Below, piece after piece: positions 41,112-49,677 of a stretch of DNA of 64,000 nt. The notes under the pieces were generated by a model. The model did no database searches and was not told the origin of the DNA. It was given only the letters and a program-made list of their open reading frames with translations. The position numbers were made by a program, and so were the translations under genes. Positions within the stretch are counted from its first letter, which is position 1. Each line of letters opens with the position of its first letter. This DNA comes from Gammaproteobacteria bacterium (GTDB lineage: Bacteria; Pseudomonadota; Gammaproteobacteria; Burkholderiales; Rhodocyclaceae): positions 1 to 64,000 of the forward strand of contig JARFTZ010000044.1 of assembly GCA_029289235.1 (NCBI GenBank). The letters run 5' to 3'.

Positions 41112-41874
41112 CGCTGCCTCCCAGATATGCTTCGATGACTTTCGGATTCTTCTGCACCACCGCCGGGACGTCCTCGCAGATCTTCACGCCGTAGTCGAGC
41201 ACGGCGACACGGTCGCACAGGCCCATGACCAGTTTGACGTCGTGCTCGATGAGCAGGACGGTGATGCCATCGTTGCGGATGCCTTCGATCAGCACGCGCA
41301 GTTCGGCCGTTTCGCTGGCGTTCATGCCGGCCGCCGGTTCGTCGAGCGCCAGCAGCTTCGGCTCGGTGGCAAGCGCGCGGGCGATTTCCAGCCGGCGCTG
41401 GTCGCCGTAGGAAAGATGTTTGGCCAAGTCGTTGGCACGGTCGGCGACGCCGACGTAATGCAGCAACTCCTCGGCGCGGCGGTGAATGTCGGCTTCTTCG
41501 CGCCGCGTCTGCGGATCGCGCAGCACCGCACCGACGACGCCGGCTTGCGTGCGCACGTGCCGCCCGACCATGACGTTTTCCAGCGCCGTCATGTTGCTGA
41601 ACAGGCGGATGTTCTGGAAGGTGCGGGCGATGCCGCTCTGCGCGGCGAGGTGCGGCGCGCTTGCGCGCAGCTTGTAGCCCTCGAACAGCAGTTCGCCGCC
41701 GTTCGGGTGGTAGAGCCCGGTCAGCACGTTGAAGAAGGTCGTCTTGCCGGCGCCATTCGGGCCGATCAGGCCGTAGATTTCGCCTTTGCGGATGGTCAGC
41801 GAGACGTCGGTTAGCGCCTTGACCCCGCCGAATTGCTTGGAGATCGCGTTGGCGATCAGCAGCGTCGGTTTCAT
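41104..41874 (-). CDS. livG: Branched-chain amino-acid ABC transporter ATPase LivG
   Basis: This is the first ATPase of the Liv importer. The ATG at 41872-41874 gives 256 residues (E. coli 255) with Walker A GPNGAGKTTFFN, signature LSYGDQRRLEIARAL and Walker B LLALDEPAAGMNASET. It shares four bases with the livM stop. Confidence 0.94.
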
Positions 41875-42968
41875 GCGCCCTCCTTGTCCGTACCGGAGGA
41901 GAACTCGCGGCGGCGGATTGTCGAAGGCCACAAGCCGGCCGGACGGTAGAGCATCACCAGCACCAGCGCCAGGCCGAAGAGCAGCATGCGCAGGGCTTCC
42001 GGGTCGAGCAGGATCTTGCCGAACAGCGCCTGCTGGATCGGGCCGGCGCTGTGGCGGAAGAACTCGGGCAGGACGGTGAGCATGACCCCGCCGAGGATGA
42101 CGCCGGGGATGTGGCCCATGCCGCCGAGCACGACCATGCAGAGGATCATGATCGATTCCATCAGGTTGAACGACTCCGGGCTGACGAAGCCCTGGAAGCC
42201 GGCAAACAGGCCGCCGGCGACGCCGCCGAAGCTGGCGCCCATGGTGAAGGCGAGCAGCTTGATGTTGCGGGTATTGATGCCGCAGGCCTTGGCGGCGATC
42301 TCGTCCTCGCGGATGGCCACCCACGCGCGGCCGATGCGTGAATCCTGCAGGCGGATCGAGACGAAGATGATCAGCAGCGCCAGCGCCAGGAACAGGTAGT
42401 AATAGGCGTGCAGCGATGGCACCGTGATGCCCAGTACGGAGAGCGGCTTGGCCAGCGTGACGCCGCCGAGATGGATCGGGTCGATGCTGGAAATCCCCTG
42501 CGGCCCGTTGGTGATGTTCACCGGCGCGTTCAGGTTGTTCATGAAGATGCGGACGATCTCGCCGAAGCCGAGCGTGACGATGGCGAGGTAGTCGCCGCGC
42601 AGGCGCAGCGTCGGCGCGCCGAGCAGGGCGCCTGCGATGCCGGCCAGCACGGCGCCGCAGGGAATGATGATCCACACCGGCAGATGCAGGCCGAAGTGCG
42701 GGCTGGCCAGCAGGGCGTAGAGGTAGGCGCCGACCGCGTAGAAGGCGATGTAGCCCATGTCCAGCAGGCCGGCGAAGCCGACGACGATATTCAGCCCGAG
42801 CGCGAGCATGATGTAGAGCAGGGCGAAGTCGAGGATGCGCAGCCAGGAGTTGCCGAGCGCGCTGCCGACGATGAACGGGAAGACGGCCAGCACGAGCCCG
42901 ATGCCGACCGTGGCGGCGATCGCCGCGCGCTTGTCCTGGCGCAGGGAATCGAAGGAGAAGGTCATCAT
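41871..42968 (-). CDS. livM: Branched-chain amino-acid ABC transporter permease LivM
   Basis: This inner-membrane permease has 365 residues with about nine hydrophobic segments. The conserved LRGDYLAIVTLGFGEIVRI and the inner loop GRAWVAIREDEIAAKACGIN are typical of LivM. Two adjacent ATGs exist (42968 and 42965); the first overlaps the livH stop as ATGA and has GGAG upstream. It lacks the N-terminal extension of E. coli LivM (425 residues), as is common outside enterics. Confidence 0.93.
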   Translation of the reverse strand: MMTFSFDSLRQDKRAAIAATVGIGLVLAVFPFIVGSALGNSWLRILDFALLYIMLALGLNIVVGFAGLLDMGYIAFYAVGAYLYALLASPHFGLHLPVWIIIPCGAVLAGIAGALLGAPTLRLRGDYLAIVTLGFGEIVRIFMNNLNAPVNITNGPQGISSIDPIHLGGVTLAKPLSVLGITVPSLHAYYYLFLALALLIIFVSIRLQDSRIGRAWVAIREDEIAAKACGINTRNIKLLAFTMGASFGGVAGGLFAGFQGFVSPESFNLMESIMILCMVVLGGMGHIPGVILGGVMLTVLPEFFRHSAGPIQQALFGKILLDPEALRMLLFGLALVLVMLYRPAGLWPSTIRRREFSSGTDKEGA

Positions 42969-43882
42969 GCCCGCTCCGCCACGCGTTCGCCGATCAGGCC
43001 GGATGGCCGGAAAATCAGCACGCCGATCAGCACGAAGAAGGCGAAGATGTCCTGGTAGTGGCTGCCGAGGAAGCCGCCGGTCAGGTCGCCGATGTAGCCG
43101 GCGCCAAGCGATTCGATGATGCCGAGCAGGATGCCGCCGAGCATCGCCCCGGCGAGGTTGCCGATGCCGCCGAGCACGGCGGCGGTGAAGGCCTTGAGGC
43201 CGAGCATGAAGCCCATGTAATAGTGCGCGATCGAGTAGTTGGCGCTGACCATCAAACCGGCGACGGCGGCCAGCGCAGAGCCGATGACGAAGGTGGCCGA
43301 GATGATCTGGTTGATGTTGACGCCCATCAGCTGGGCGATCGCCGGGTTCTGCGACGTTGCCCGCATTGCGCGGCCGAGGCGGGTGCGCTGGATCAGCAGC
43401 GTCAGGCCGGCCATCATCGCCGCGGCGATGAGGACGATGAACACCTGCAGGCTGGTGATCGTGGCGCCGAATATTTCGTGCGCGGAAACCGGAATGACCG
43501 GCGGAAAGGCGTGGTAGTTGCGGCCCCAGATGAGCATCGCGAGGTGCTGGAGGATGATCGAGATGCCGATGGCGGTGATCAGCGGCGCGAGCTTCGGCGC
43601 GTGCCGCAGCGGCCGGTAGGCGATGCGCTCGATGGAAAAGCCGATGGCCATGCAGACGCACACCGCTGCGGCCAGCGCCAGCGGCAGGAGGATGACGACC
43701 GGCAGGCCGGAAAAGGCCTTGACGAAAAACAGCGCGACCATGGCGCCGATCATCACCACCTCGCCATGGGCGAAGTTGATCAGGCCCATGATGCCGTAGA
43801 CCATCGTGTAGCCAAGCGCAACGAGCGCGTAGATGCTGCCGAGCACGAGGCCGTTGATGATTTGCTGGACGAAAATATCCAT
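42965..43882 (-). CDS. livH: Branched-chain amino-acid ABC transporter permease LivH
   Basis: This inner-membrane permease partner of LivM has 305 residues (E. coli 308). It starts MDIFVQQIINGLVLGSIYAL, a strongly conserved LivH beginning, and includes the loop GRAMRATSQNPAIAQLMGVN. It is separated from livK by 84 bp containing a stem-loop. Confidence 0.94.
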   Translation of the reverse strand: MDIFVQQIINGLVLGSIYALVALGYTMVYGIMGLINFAHGEVVMIGAMVALFFVKAFSGLPVVILLPLALAAAVCVCMAIGFSIERIAYRPLRHAPKLAPLITAIGISIILQHLAMLIWGRNYHAFPPVIPVSAHEIFGATITSLQVFIVLIAAAMMAGLTLLIQRTRLGRAMRATSQNPAIAQLMGVNINQIISATFVIGSALAAVAGLMVSANYSIAHYYMGFMLGLKAFTAAVLGGIGNLAGAMLGGILLGIIESLGAGYIGDLTGGFLGSHYQDIFAFFVLIGVLIFRPSGLIGERVAERA

Positions 43883-43923
43883 CGCTTTGGGCTATCCAAA
43901 ACAAAAAATGACGAAACGCGGGA

Positions 43924-43948
43924 GGACGGTCCCGTCAAGGAACCGTCC
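43924..43948. other. Stem-loop between livK and livH
   Basis: GGACGGT (43924-43930) pairs with ACCGTCC (43942-43948) across an 11-base loop. On the transcribed minus strand a T-rich stretch (about 43897-43913) lies only some distance downstream. It may cut or stabilise the livK message relative to the permease genes. Confidence 0.5.
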
Positions 43949-43966
43949 CAAGGGGGCGAGCTGGCG

Positions 43967-45232
43967 TTACGACTTCTTCTCGCCGTCAGCTTTCGGTGCT
44001 TCCGCAGCTACCGGAGCGGCCGGTGCGCCGCCGCCGACGGTCTCGCGGTATTCCCACTTGCCGCCCTTCACCTGGTACAGCGAGATCGCGCCACCCTTCA
44101 GGTCGCCCTTCTCGTCGAACTGGATCTTGGCGGTGACGCCCTGATAGTCGGTCTTGCCGATCTCCGGCAGGTACTTCGCCGCTTCCACTGAGCCAGCGCG
44201 CTTCATGGCGTCGACCATGACCATCACCGCGTCGTAGACGTACGGCGCGTAGAGCTGGATCTGGCCGTATTTGGCCGAGAAGGCATCGTTGAACGCCTTG
44301 CCGCCAGGCATCTGGTCGAGCGGTACGCCGGGCAGCGAGCAGTACTGACCTTCGCTGGCGTCGCCGGCGAGCTTGATGAATTCCGGCGTGCAGCCGCCGT
44401 CGCCGGTCAGGAAGGCGGCCTTGACGCCGAGCGACTTCATCTGTTTCGCCATCGGTCCGGCCTGCGCGTCCATACCGCCGTAGAAGATCACGTCGGCCTT
44501 GGTCGACTTTATCTTGGTCAGGATTGCGGCGAAGTCGGTAGCCTTGTCGTTGGTGAACTCTCGGGTTACGACGGCTGCGCCGGCGCCTTTTGCGCCTTTT
44601 TCGAATTCGTCGGCGAGGCCTTGGCCGTAGGCTGTACGGTCATCGATGATCGCCACGCTCTTGCCGGCGAGCTGCTTGGCGGCGTACTCGCCGAGTACCT
44701 TGCCCTGCTGCACGTCGTTGGCCATCACGCGGAAGGCAGTGGCGAAGCCCTGTTGGGTGTATTTCGGGTTGGTCGCCGAACCGGAAATCTGCGGGATACC
44801 GGCGTCGAAGTAGATCTTCGAGGCCGGGATCGTGGTGCCGGAGTTCAGGTGGCCGACGACGCCGTTGACCTTTGCATCGACCAGTTTCTGGGCGACGATG
44901 GTGCCCTGTTTCGGATCGGCCTGGTCGTCCTCAGGAACGAGTTCGAGGGTGACCTTGGCGCCGCCGATCTCCAGCCCCTTGGCGTTGAGTTCGTCGATGG
45001 CCATGCGCGCGGCGTTTTCGTTGTCCTTGCCGAGGTGCGCCTGCGGTCCCGTCAGCGGCGCGACGTGGCCGATCTTGACGGTGATTGCTGTTGCCGCGGG
45101 AGCGGCCGGTGCAGCGGCGGCCGGGGCGGGAGCCGGCGCAGCGGCCTTGGGCTCTTCTTTCTGGCCGCAGCCAAAGAGGGCGAGTGCGGCGGACAGCGCC
45201 AGGGTCATACGGGAAACGCGCAGGGTATTCAT
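43967..45232 (-). CDS. livK: Branched-chain amino-acid binding lipoprotein, LivK-like
   Basis: This is the substrate-binding protein of the Liv importer. The ATG at 45230-45232, with GGAGGA upstream, gives 421 residues. A lipobox LALFGC predicts lipidation at Cys22. An Ala/Pro-rich linker of about 25 residues leads to the type I periplasmic fold (VKIGHVAPLTGPQAHLGKDN). The C-terminus carries another Ala/Pro tail (GGGAPAAPVAAEAPKADG). E. coli LivK is a free periplasmic protein without these linkers. Ligand range may be broader than Leu/Ile/Val. Confidence 0.9.
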   Translation of the reverse strand: MNTLRVSRMTLALSAALALFGCGQKEEPKAAAPAPAPAAAAPAAPAATAITVKIGHVAPLTGPQAHLGKDNENAARMAIDELNAKGLEIGGAKVTLELVPEDDQADPKQGTIVAQKLVDAKVNGVVGHLNSGTTIPASKIYFDAGIPQISGSATNPKYTQQGFATAFRVMANDVQQGKVLGEYAAKQLAGKSVAIIDDRTAYGQGLADEFEKGAKGAGAAVVTREFTNDKATDFAAILTKIKSTKADVIFYGGMDAQAGPMAKQMKSLGVKAAFLTGDGGCTPEFIKLAGDASEGQYCSLPGVPLDQMPGGKAFNDAFSAKYGQIQLYAPYVYDAVMVMVDAMKRAGSVEAAKYLPEIGKTDYQGVTAKIQFDEKGDLKGGAISLYQVKGGKWEYRETVGGGAPAAPVAAEAPKADGEKKS

Positions 45233-45538
45233 TTCAATCTTCCTCCGGAGCGGTAGCGGACAAATAGTCACGGGGCAATTCGGTGGCCTGAAACGTTGCC
45301 GGCGGCCGCAGAACACGATCGGCAGGGCAAGGCCTGCAGGGTCTCTAGCATGCTTCGTGCCACGGCATTGCCGGGAGGGCAGGCGCCTTGGCGGAACGCT
45401 GGCAAAGCCGCATGGCAATAGCTCCGGCGCGTCGCGGAAAACGGTGCGGCCGCTGCCGGAATCGTCCGGAGCGGCCGCACTTCAATGGGTTGGGGCGCCG
45501 CGAAGGCGCACTAATTCAGGGCAAATATGGTCAGGCCA
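45233..45538. other. Gap between tctA and livK: terminator plus livK upstream region
   Basis: This 306-bp stretch contains the strong tct terminator (separate entry), a second small hairpin GCGCC/GGCGC around 45494-45508 and, closer to livK, an ATTGCC/GGCAAT outer inverted repeat about 45 bp wide. I see no small gene. The livK promoter should be here, but no convincing -35/-10 pair was found. Confidence 0.55.
45444..45480 (-). terminator. Terminator of the tctCBA operon
   Basis: An 11-bp stem GTGCGGCCGCT/AGCGGCCGCAC is extended inward by CCGGA/TCCGG with one bulged G and the loop ATCG. On the minus strand it is followed by CGTTTTCC. Its placement 59 bp downstream of the tctA stop and the following T-run make it a rho-independent terminator. 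Both stem arms contain a NotI recognition sequence. Confidence 0.75.
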
Positions 45539-47068
45539 TCAGTCCGTGATTTCCTTCTCGAACGCCTGCTCCATCTCGGCCAGGCGGGCCTCGACCTGCT
45601 TCTGCCCGCGGATCGACATCAGCAGCGAGACGACCGCCAGCACCATCAGCCCGACCGCGATCGGTCGGCTGACCAGTATTGACGGGTCGCCCGAGGATAT
45701 GACCATCGCCCGGCGCAGGTTGGCTTCGGCCATTGGCCCGAGGATCAGTGCCAGCAGGATCGGCGAGAGCGGATAGTCGTAGCGCATCATCACATAGCCG
45801 AGAATGCCGAAGGCCAGCGTGGTGTAGACGTCGAAGATATTGCTGCGCATGGCGAAGGCACCGACCATCGAGAGGACGAAGATCGTCGGCGTGAGGATCG
45901 CCCGGTCGACCAGGATGACCTTGGCGAACAGGCGGATGCCGGCCATGCCGATGAACAGCATGGCGAACTGGGCGAGCATCATCGAGGCGAAGATCTGATA
46001 GACGATGTCGATGTTCTCCTTGTAGAGCATCGGTCCCGGCTGCAATCCCTGGATGATGAACGCGCCGAGCAGCACCGCCGTGACTGCGTCACCCGGCACG
46101 CCGAGCGAGAGCAGCGGAATCATCGCGCCCCCGGAGCAGGCGTTGTTGGCGCTCTCGCTGGCCGCCAACCCCTCGATCTGGCCGTGACCGAAGCGCTCGG
46201 GATGCTTCGAGGTGCGCTTGGCTTGCCCATATGAGACGAAGGCGGCGATGTCGCCTCCGGCTCCGGGGATCGAACCGATGAAGGTGCCGATGACGCTTGA
46301 CCGGCAAAGATGTTTGAAGCAGTGCTTGATGTCTTCCCACGTAGGCAGGAAGCGGTCGACCTTGGCCTTGAGTTGCTGCAGTTGTCCGGTCTTCTGGACC
46401 TCGTTGAACACCTCGGAGACGGCAAACAGGCCGATCAGGGTCGGAATGAAAGGGGGTCCTTCCATCATCTCCATCATGCCGAAGGTGAAGCGCGGGAAGC
46501 CGGAAATCGGGTCGAAGCCGATCGACGAGATGAGCAGGCCGAAAACTGCCGACATCATCCCTTTGACCAGCGAACGTCCGGAAATCGAGACGATGACCGA
46601 GAGGCCGAAAATGGCCAGGGCGAAGTATTCGACCGGCCCGAATTCCAGCGCGAAGCCAGAGACGATCGGCGAGGCGAAGGTCATGATCAGAGCGCCGCAG
46701 ACTCCCCCGAAGAACGAGGCGAATAGCGCCATCGACAACGCGCGCCCGGCTTCGCCACGACGGGCCATCGGATAGCCTTCGAGAATCGTCGCGGCGGCGG
46801 CCGGTGTGCCCGGCGTGCGGATCAGGATCGCCGAAATCGAACCACCGTACATCGCGCCGCAATAGATGCCGATCAGCATCGCCAGGCTTTCCAGCGGCGG
46901 GCGGCCGAAGGTCAGCGGCACCAGCAGGGCGACTCCCATGGTCGCGGTCAGTCCAGGCAGAGAACCGATCACGATACCGGCGGTGATGCCGACGCAGATG
47001 ATGAACAGCACGCCCGGGGAGAAGACCGTGGCGTAGCTGGCGAACATCAGGCTCCAGTTGAAATCCAT
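45539..47068 (-). CDS. tctA: Tripartite tricarboxylate transporter large membrane subunit TctA
   Basis: This is the large inner-membrane subunit (about 12 helices) of a TTT-family secondary transporter. The ATG (MDFNWSLMFASY) gives 509 residues, the family length. Conserved blocks are GSLPGLTATMGVALLVPLTF, YCGAMYGGSISAILIRTPGT and SIPGAGGDIAAFVSYG. The extra 18 upstream codons are Arg/Cys-rich and overlap tctB, so they are rejected. It starts 10 bp after tctB. Confidence 0.93.
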   Translation of the reverse strand: MDFNWSLMFASYATVFSPGVLFIICVGITAGIVIGSLPGLTATMGVALLVPLTFGRPPLESLAMLIGIYCGAMYGGSISAILIRTPGTPAAAATILEGYPMARRGEAGRALSMALFASFFGGVCGALIMTFASPIVSGFALEFGPVEYFALAIFGLSVIVSISGRSLVKGMMSAVFGLLISSIGFDPISGFPRFTFGMMEMMEGPPFIPTLIGLFAVSEVFNEVQKTGQLQQLKAKVDRFLPTWEDIKHCFKHLCRSSVIGTFIGSIPGAGGDIAAFVSYGQAKRTSKHPERFGHGQIEGLAASESANNACSGGAMIPLLSLGVPGDAVTAVLLGAFIIQGLQPGPMLYKENIDIVYQIFASMMLAQFAMLFIGMAGIRLFAKVILVDRAILTPTIFVLSMVGAFAMRSNIFDVYTTLAFGILGYVMMRYDYPLSPILLALILGPMAEANLRRAMVISSGDPSILVSRPIAVGLMVLAVVSLLMSIRGQKQVEARLAEMEQAFEKEITD

Positions 47069-47078
47069 GCGCGTTCTC

Positions 47079-47543
47079 CTAGAGGTAGTCCGCCAGCACG
47101 CCGGCCGGCATCGACAGAACAAGCACCTTCTCGAACACCAGCCAGACCGCCGCGGTGATCAGCGCCGGGGTGACGGCGAGCAGTAGCGGGCTGCGCTTGC
47201 CCATGACCCGCATCATGAAAGTGAGGAAAACGATCGCGGTCGGGATGAAGCCGATCGGTTCGACGACGAGGACGAAGACGCTTCCTGCGGCAAGCGTTAT
47301 CAGGCCGCGCTGCACCCCCTTGTCGGACAGGCGGTACGGTTCGACCTTGCCCTTGCTTCTGCCGCGCACGGCGTTGACGATGAGGACCATGCTGAACAGG
47401 ATCAGCAACGCGCCGAGCATGTTCGGAAAGAAGCTCGGTCCGATCTTCATGACGACGTCAGCCGGCATTTTTGCGCCCTCCCAGAGCGCGAAGAGGCCGA
47501 TCAGAATGCCGATGATTCCGCCGACGATATCTGCGACTTTCAT
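47079..47543 (-). CDS. tctB: Tripartite tricarboxylate transporter small membrane subunit TctB
   Basis: This 154-residue inner-membrane protein has four helices. The N-terminal helix (DIVGGIIGILIGLFALWEG) and the motif GPSFFPNMLGALLILFSMV are typical of TctB. It is separated from tctC by a strong hairpin, which should lower membrane-subunit levels relative to the binding protein. Confidence 0.9.
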   Translation of the reverse strand: MKVADIVGGIIGILIGLFALWEGAKMPADVVMKIGPSFFPNMLGALLILFSMVLIVNAVRGRSKGKVEPYRLSDKGVQRGLITLAAGSVFVLVVEPIGFIPTAIVFLTFMMRVMGKRSPLLLAVTPALITAAVWLVFEKVLVLSMPAGVLADYL

Positions 47544-47589
47544 AAGGCGATGACTCCCTGCAAGACTACCATTGCAAATCTCTATACAA

Positions 47590-47616
47590 AAAGGGCGGCC
47601 TCTCCGGCCGCCCTTT
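47590..47616 (-). terminator. Attenuating terminator between tctC and tctB
   Basis: A perfect 11-bp stem AAAGGGCGGCC/GGCCGCCCTTT with a 5-base loop is followed on the minus strand by TTTTTGTATAG. It begins 14 bp after the tctC stop. It is a textbook intrinsic terminator inside the operon and probably allows partial read-through into tctBA. Confidence 0.8.
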
Positions 47617-47630
47617 GCGGGTCGCGCGGC

Positions 47631-48590
47631 TTATTTTTTGGCGAGGCCCAGGCTCTTCATCACGGCTTCAACATCCTTGTAGTTCTGGTCGAGGAACTTG
47701 GTGAAGTCGGCAGCGTTCTGGTAGGCCAGGTTCAGCGAGGCCTTGGCGGCGAACTCCTGGAACTCCTTCGAATCGAAGGCCTTTTTGTAGGCATCCGAAA
47801 TCTTGGCCTTGATGGGAGCGGGAACACCCTTCGGCACGGCCAGGCCGCGCCAGGTGTAGAACTCGACGTCAACGCCCTGCTCCTTGAAGGTCGGCACGTC
47901 CGGGAAGATCTTGTCGCGCTCGCCCGACATCACGCCGAGAATCTTCAGGTTGCCGGCCTGAACCTGGCCACGCACTTCGGCGACGGAAACCGCAACGGCC
48001 TTGATGTGGCCACCGACCAGCGCGGTCACGGCGGGTTGGGCGCCGTCGAACGGTACGTGCTTGACCTGCACGCCGGTTTTTTCCGCGGCAAGGCCGGCGG
48101 CGATGTGCCACACCGAGCCGGGCGCGGAGTTGCCGATGGTGATCTCGCCCGGATTGGCCTTGGCGTGGTCCATGAAGCCGCGTACTGTGCTGTACGGCGC
48201 GTCCTTGCGTACTGTCAGCGCGGCCGGGTCGGAGTTGATGCGCATCAGCGGATCGAAGTCCTTCCAGGTGAACGGCACCAACCCTTGGGGCGGTAGCGAA
48301 TTGAGTTCGAAGGTGATCATCCCGATGGTGTAGCCGTCAGGGCGGGCCGCGCGGATCGCGTTGTGGCCGATGGCGCCGGCACCGCCGGTCTGGTTGACGA
48401 CGTTGATCGTCTTCCCGAGGTGCTTTTCGGCTTCCTTGGAAAGCGCGCGCAGCAGCACATCGGTGCCGCCGCCGGCGGTCCACGGGCAAATGACGGTGAC
48501 GGGTTTTTCCGGATAGGCCGCCAAGGCCGCGGCCGAGAAGGTGCCGGCGAGCAGGGCGGTCATGCCGACGAACAGCGATTTCATTTTCAT
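47631..48590 (-). CDS. tctC: Tripartite tricarboxylate transporter binding protein TctC (Bug family)
   Basis: This periplasmic solute-binding protein probably captures a carboxylate. The ATG at 48588-48590, with GGAGG 8 bases ahead, gives 319 residues and a signal peptide ending SAAALAAYPEKP. The Bug-family signature VTVICPWTAGGGTDVLLRAL follows, with VVNQTGGAGAIGHNAIRAA, the conserved ligand-binding loop. Bug proteins bind many acids, so citrate is not assured. It sits 57 bp downstream of a tandem palindromic operator. Confidence 0.92.
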   Translation of the reverse strand: MKMKSLFVGMTALLAGTFSAAALAAYPEKPVTVICPWTAGGGTDVLLRALSKEAEKHLGKTINVVNQTGGAGAIGHNAIRAARPDGYTIGMITFELNSLPPQGLVPFTWKDFDPLMRINSDPAALTVRKDAPYSTVRGFMDHAKANPGEITIGNSAPGSVWHIAAGLAAEKTGVQVKHVPFDGAQPAVTALVGGHIKAVAVSVAEVRGQVQAGNLKILGVMSGERDKIFPDVPTFKEQGVDVEFYTWRGLAVPKGVPAPIKAKISDAYKKAFDSKEFQEFAAKASLNLAYQNAADFTKFLDQNYKDVEAVMKSLGLAKK

Positions 48591-48647
48591 GGTGCGATCC
48601 TCCGTGTGGGTTCTTGTTGGGCGTCTTTTTTGTGATGCGCGAAAATG

Positions 48648-48678
48648 GAACAACGTTCTGAATTTGTGAACGCTGTTC
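48648..48678. promoter_or_regulatory. Tandem GAAC-N3-GTTC operator upstream of tctC
   Basis: Two palindromes, GAAC-AAC-GTTC (48648-48658) and GAAC-GCT-GTTC (48668-48678), lie 20 bp apart centre to centre. Together they form a larger 33-bp inverted repeat (48647-48679, arms 11 of 12 matching). The spacing suits a dimer-of-dimers regulator. The half-sites resemble IclR-family operators (GGAAC...GTTCC), but the regulator is not in this window. Confidence 0.55.
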
Positions 48679-48822
48679 CGCACTCTATTGCTGCAACAGT
48701 TGCGCGTCAATAGTTTTGGTCAGGCAGTCAGGCCGTTGATCTGAGTAGTTCCCACATGTGACGGTGGCCGTGGCGTCCACGGTTACAATCCCCCTTCCTT
48801 CACTCGCCAAGGCAGCGCACCC

Positions 48823-49431
48823 ATGATCGGAAACCTGTTCATCGTGGCGGCTCCCTCCGGAGCCGGCAAGACGACCCTCGTCCGCCTCCTTCTGGAGAAC
48901 GATCCGCAAATCGGCGTGTCTATTTCGCATACCACGCGCCAGCCCCGACAGGGCGAGGAAAACGGCCGCGAATATCACTTCGTCGATGTCCCGGCCTTCC
49001 TGGAAATGGTTGACCGGGGCGGGTTCCTGGAATGGGCGGAAGTGCATGGGAACTACTACGGCACCTCGAAACAATGGATCGCTTCGGAAATGGCCGCGGG
49101 GCGCGACGTGTTGCTGGAAATCGACTGGCAGGGGGCGCAGCAGGTGCGCAAGGTTTTTCCTGAGGCGATCGGGATCTTCGTCCTGCCGCCATCAATGCCG
49201 GTACTGGAAGCGCGCCTGTCCGGTCGCGGCACCGATTCGGCCGAGGTCATCGCCCGGCGCATCGCCGCGGCGCGAGACGAGATGCGGCATGTGGACGAAT
49301 TTGACTATGTTATTATCAACGACGATCTGCAGCAGGCGTCGCGCGACCTTCAATCGGTCATCTCCGCTTGCCGGCTGCGTTATACGAACCAGCGCCAGCG
49401 ACACACGTCGCTGTTCGCATCACTGCTTTGA
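48823..49431 (+). CDS. gmk: Guanylate kinase Gmk
   Basis: This enzyme converts GMP to GDP with ATP. The 202-residue protein has the P-loop APSGAGKTTLVRLL, the GMP-binding SISHTTRQPRQGEENGREYHF and the lid region with SGRGTDSAEVIARRI. TACAAT at 48784-48789 is a possible -10, but the -35 is poor. It starts the cluster gmk-rpoZ-spoT. Confidence 0.96.
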   Translation: MIGNLFIVAAPSGAGKTTLVRLLLENDPQIGVSISHTTRQPRQGEENGREYHFVDVPAFLEMVDRGGFLEWAEVHGNYYGTSKQWIASEMAAGRDVLLEIDWQGAQQVRKVFPEAIGIFVLPPSMPVLEARLSGRGTDSAEVIARRIAAARDEMRHVDEFDYVIINDDLQQASRDLQSVISACRLRYTNQRQRHTSLFASLL

Positions 49432-49440
49432 GTAGGAAAA

Positions 49441-49647
49441 ATGGCACGAGTTACCGTAGACGATTGTTTGGATCACGTTCCCAACCGCTTTCAGATGACC
49501 CTGGCCGCGACCTATCGCGCCCGCCAGATTACCGCTGGCGCTTCGCCGATGGTGGAGGCGAACCGCGACAAGCCGACGGTGATTGCCCTGCGCGAACTGG
49601 CCGACAGGTTGTACGGTCTGGAAGTGCTCAACCGCGGCCACGCCTGA
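49441..49647 (+). CDS. rpoZ: RNA polymerase omega subunit RpoZ
   Basis: This 68-residue subunit aids beta-prime folding and contributes to ppGpp site 1. It starts [19 protein letters not shown] and includes the conserved [20 protein letters not shown] precedes the ATG. It lies 9 bp after gmk, and ppGpp-synthase gene spoT follows. Confidence 0.95.
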   Translation: MARVTVDDCLDHVPNRFQMTLAATYRARQITAGASPMVEANRDKPTVIALRELADRLYGLEVLNRGHA

Positions 49648-49677
49648 TCATCGGGAAAGGCTGGGTGGTGACCGATT

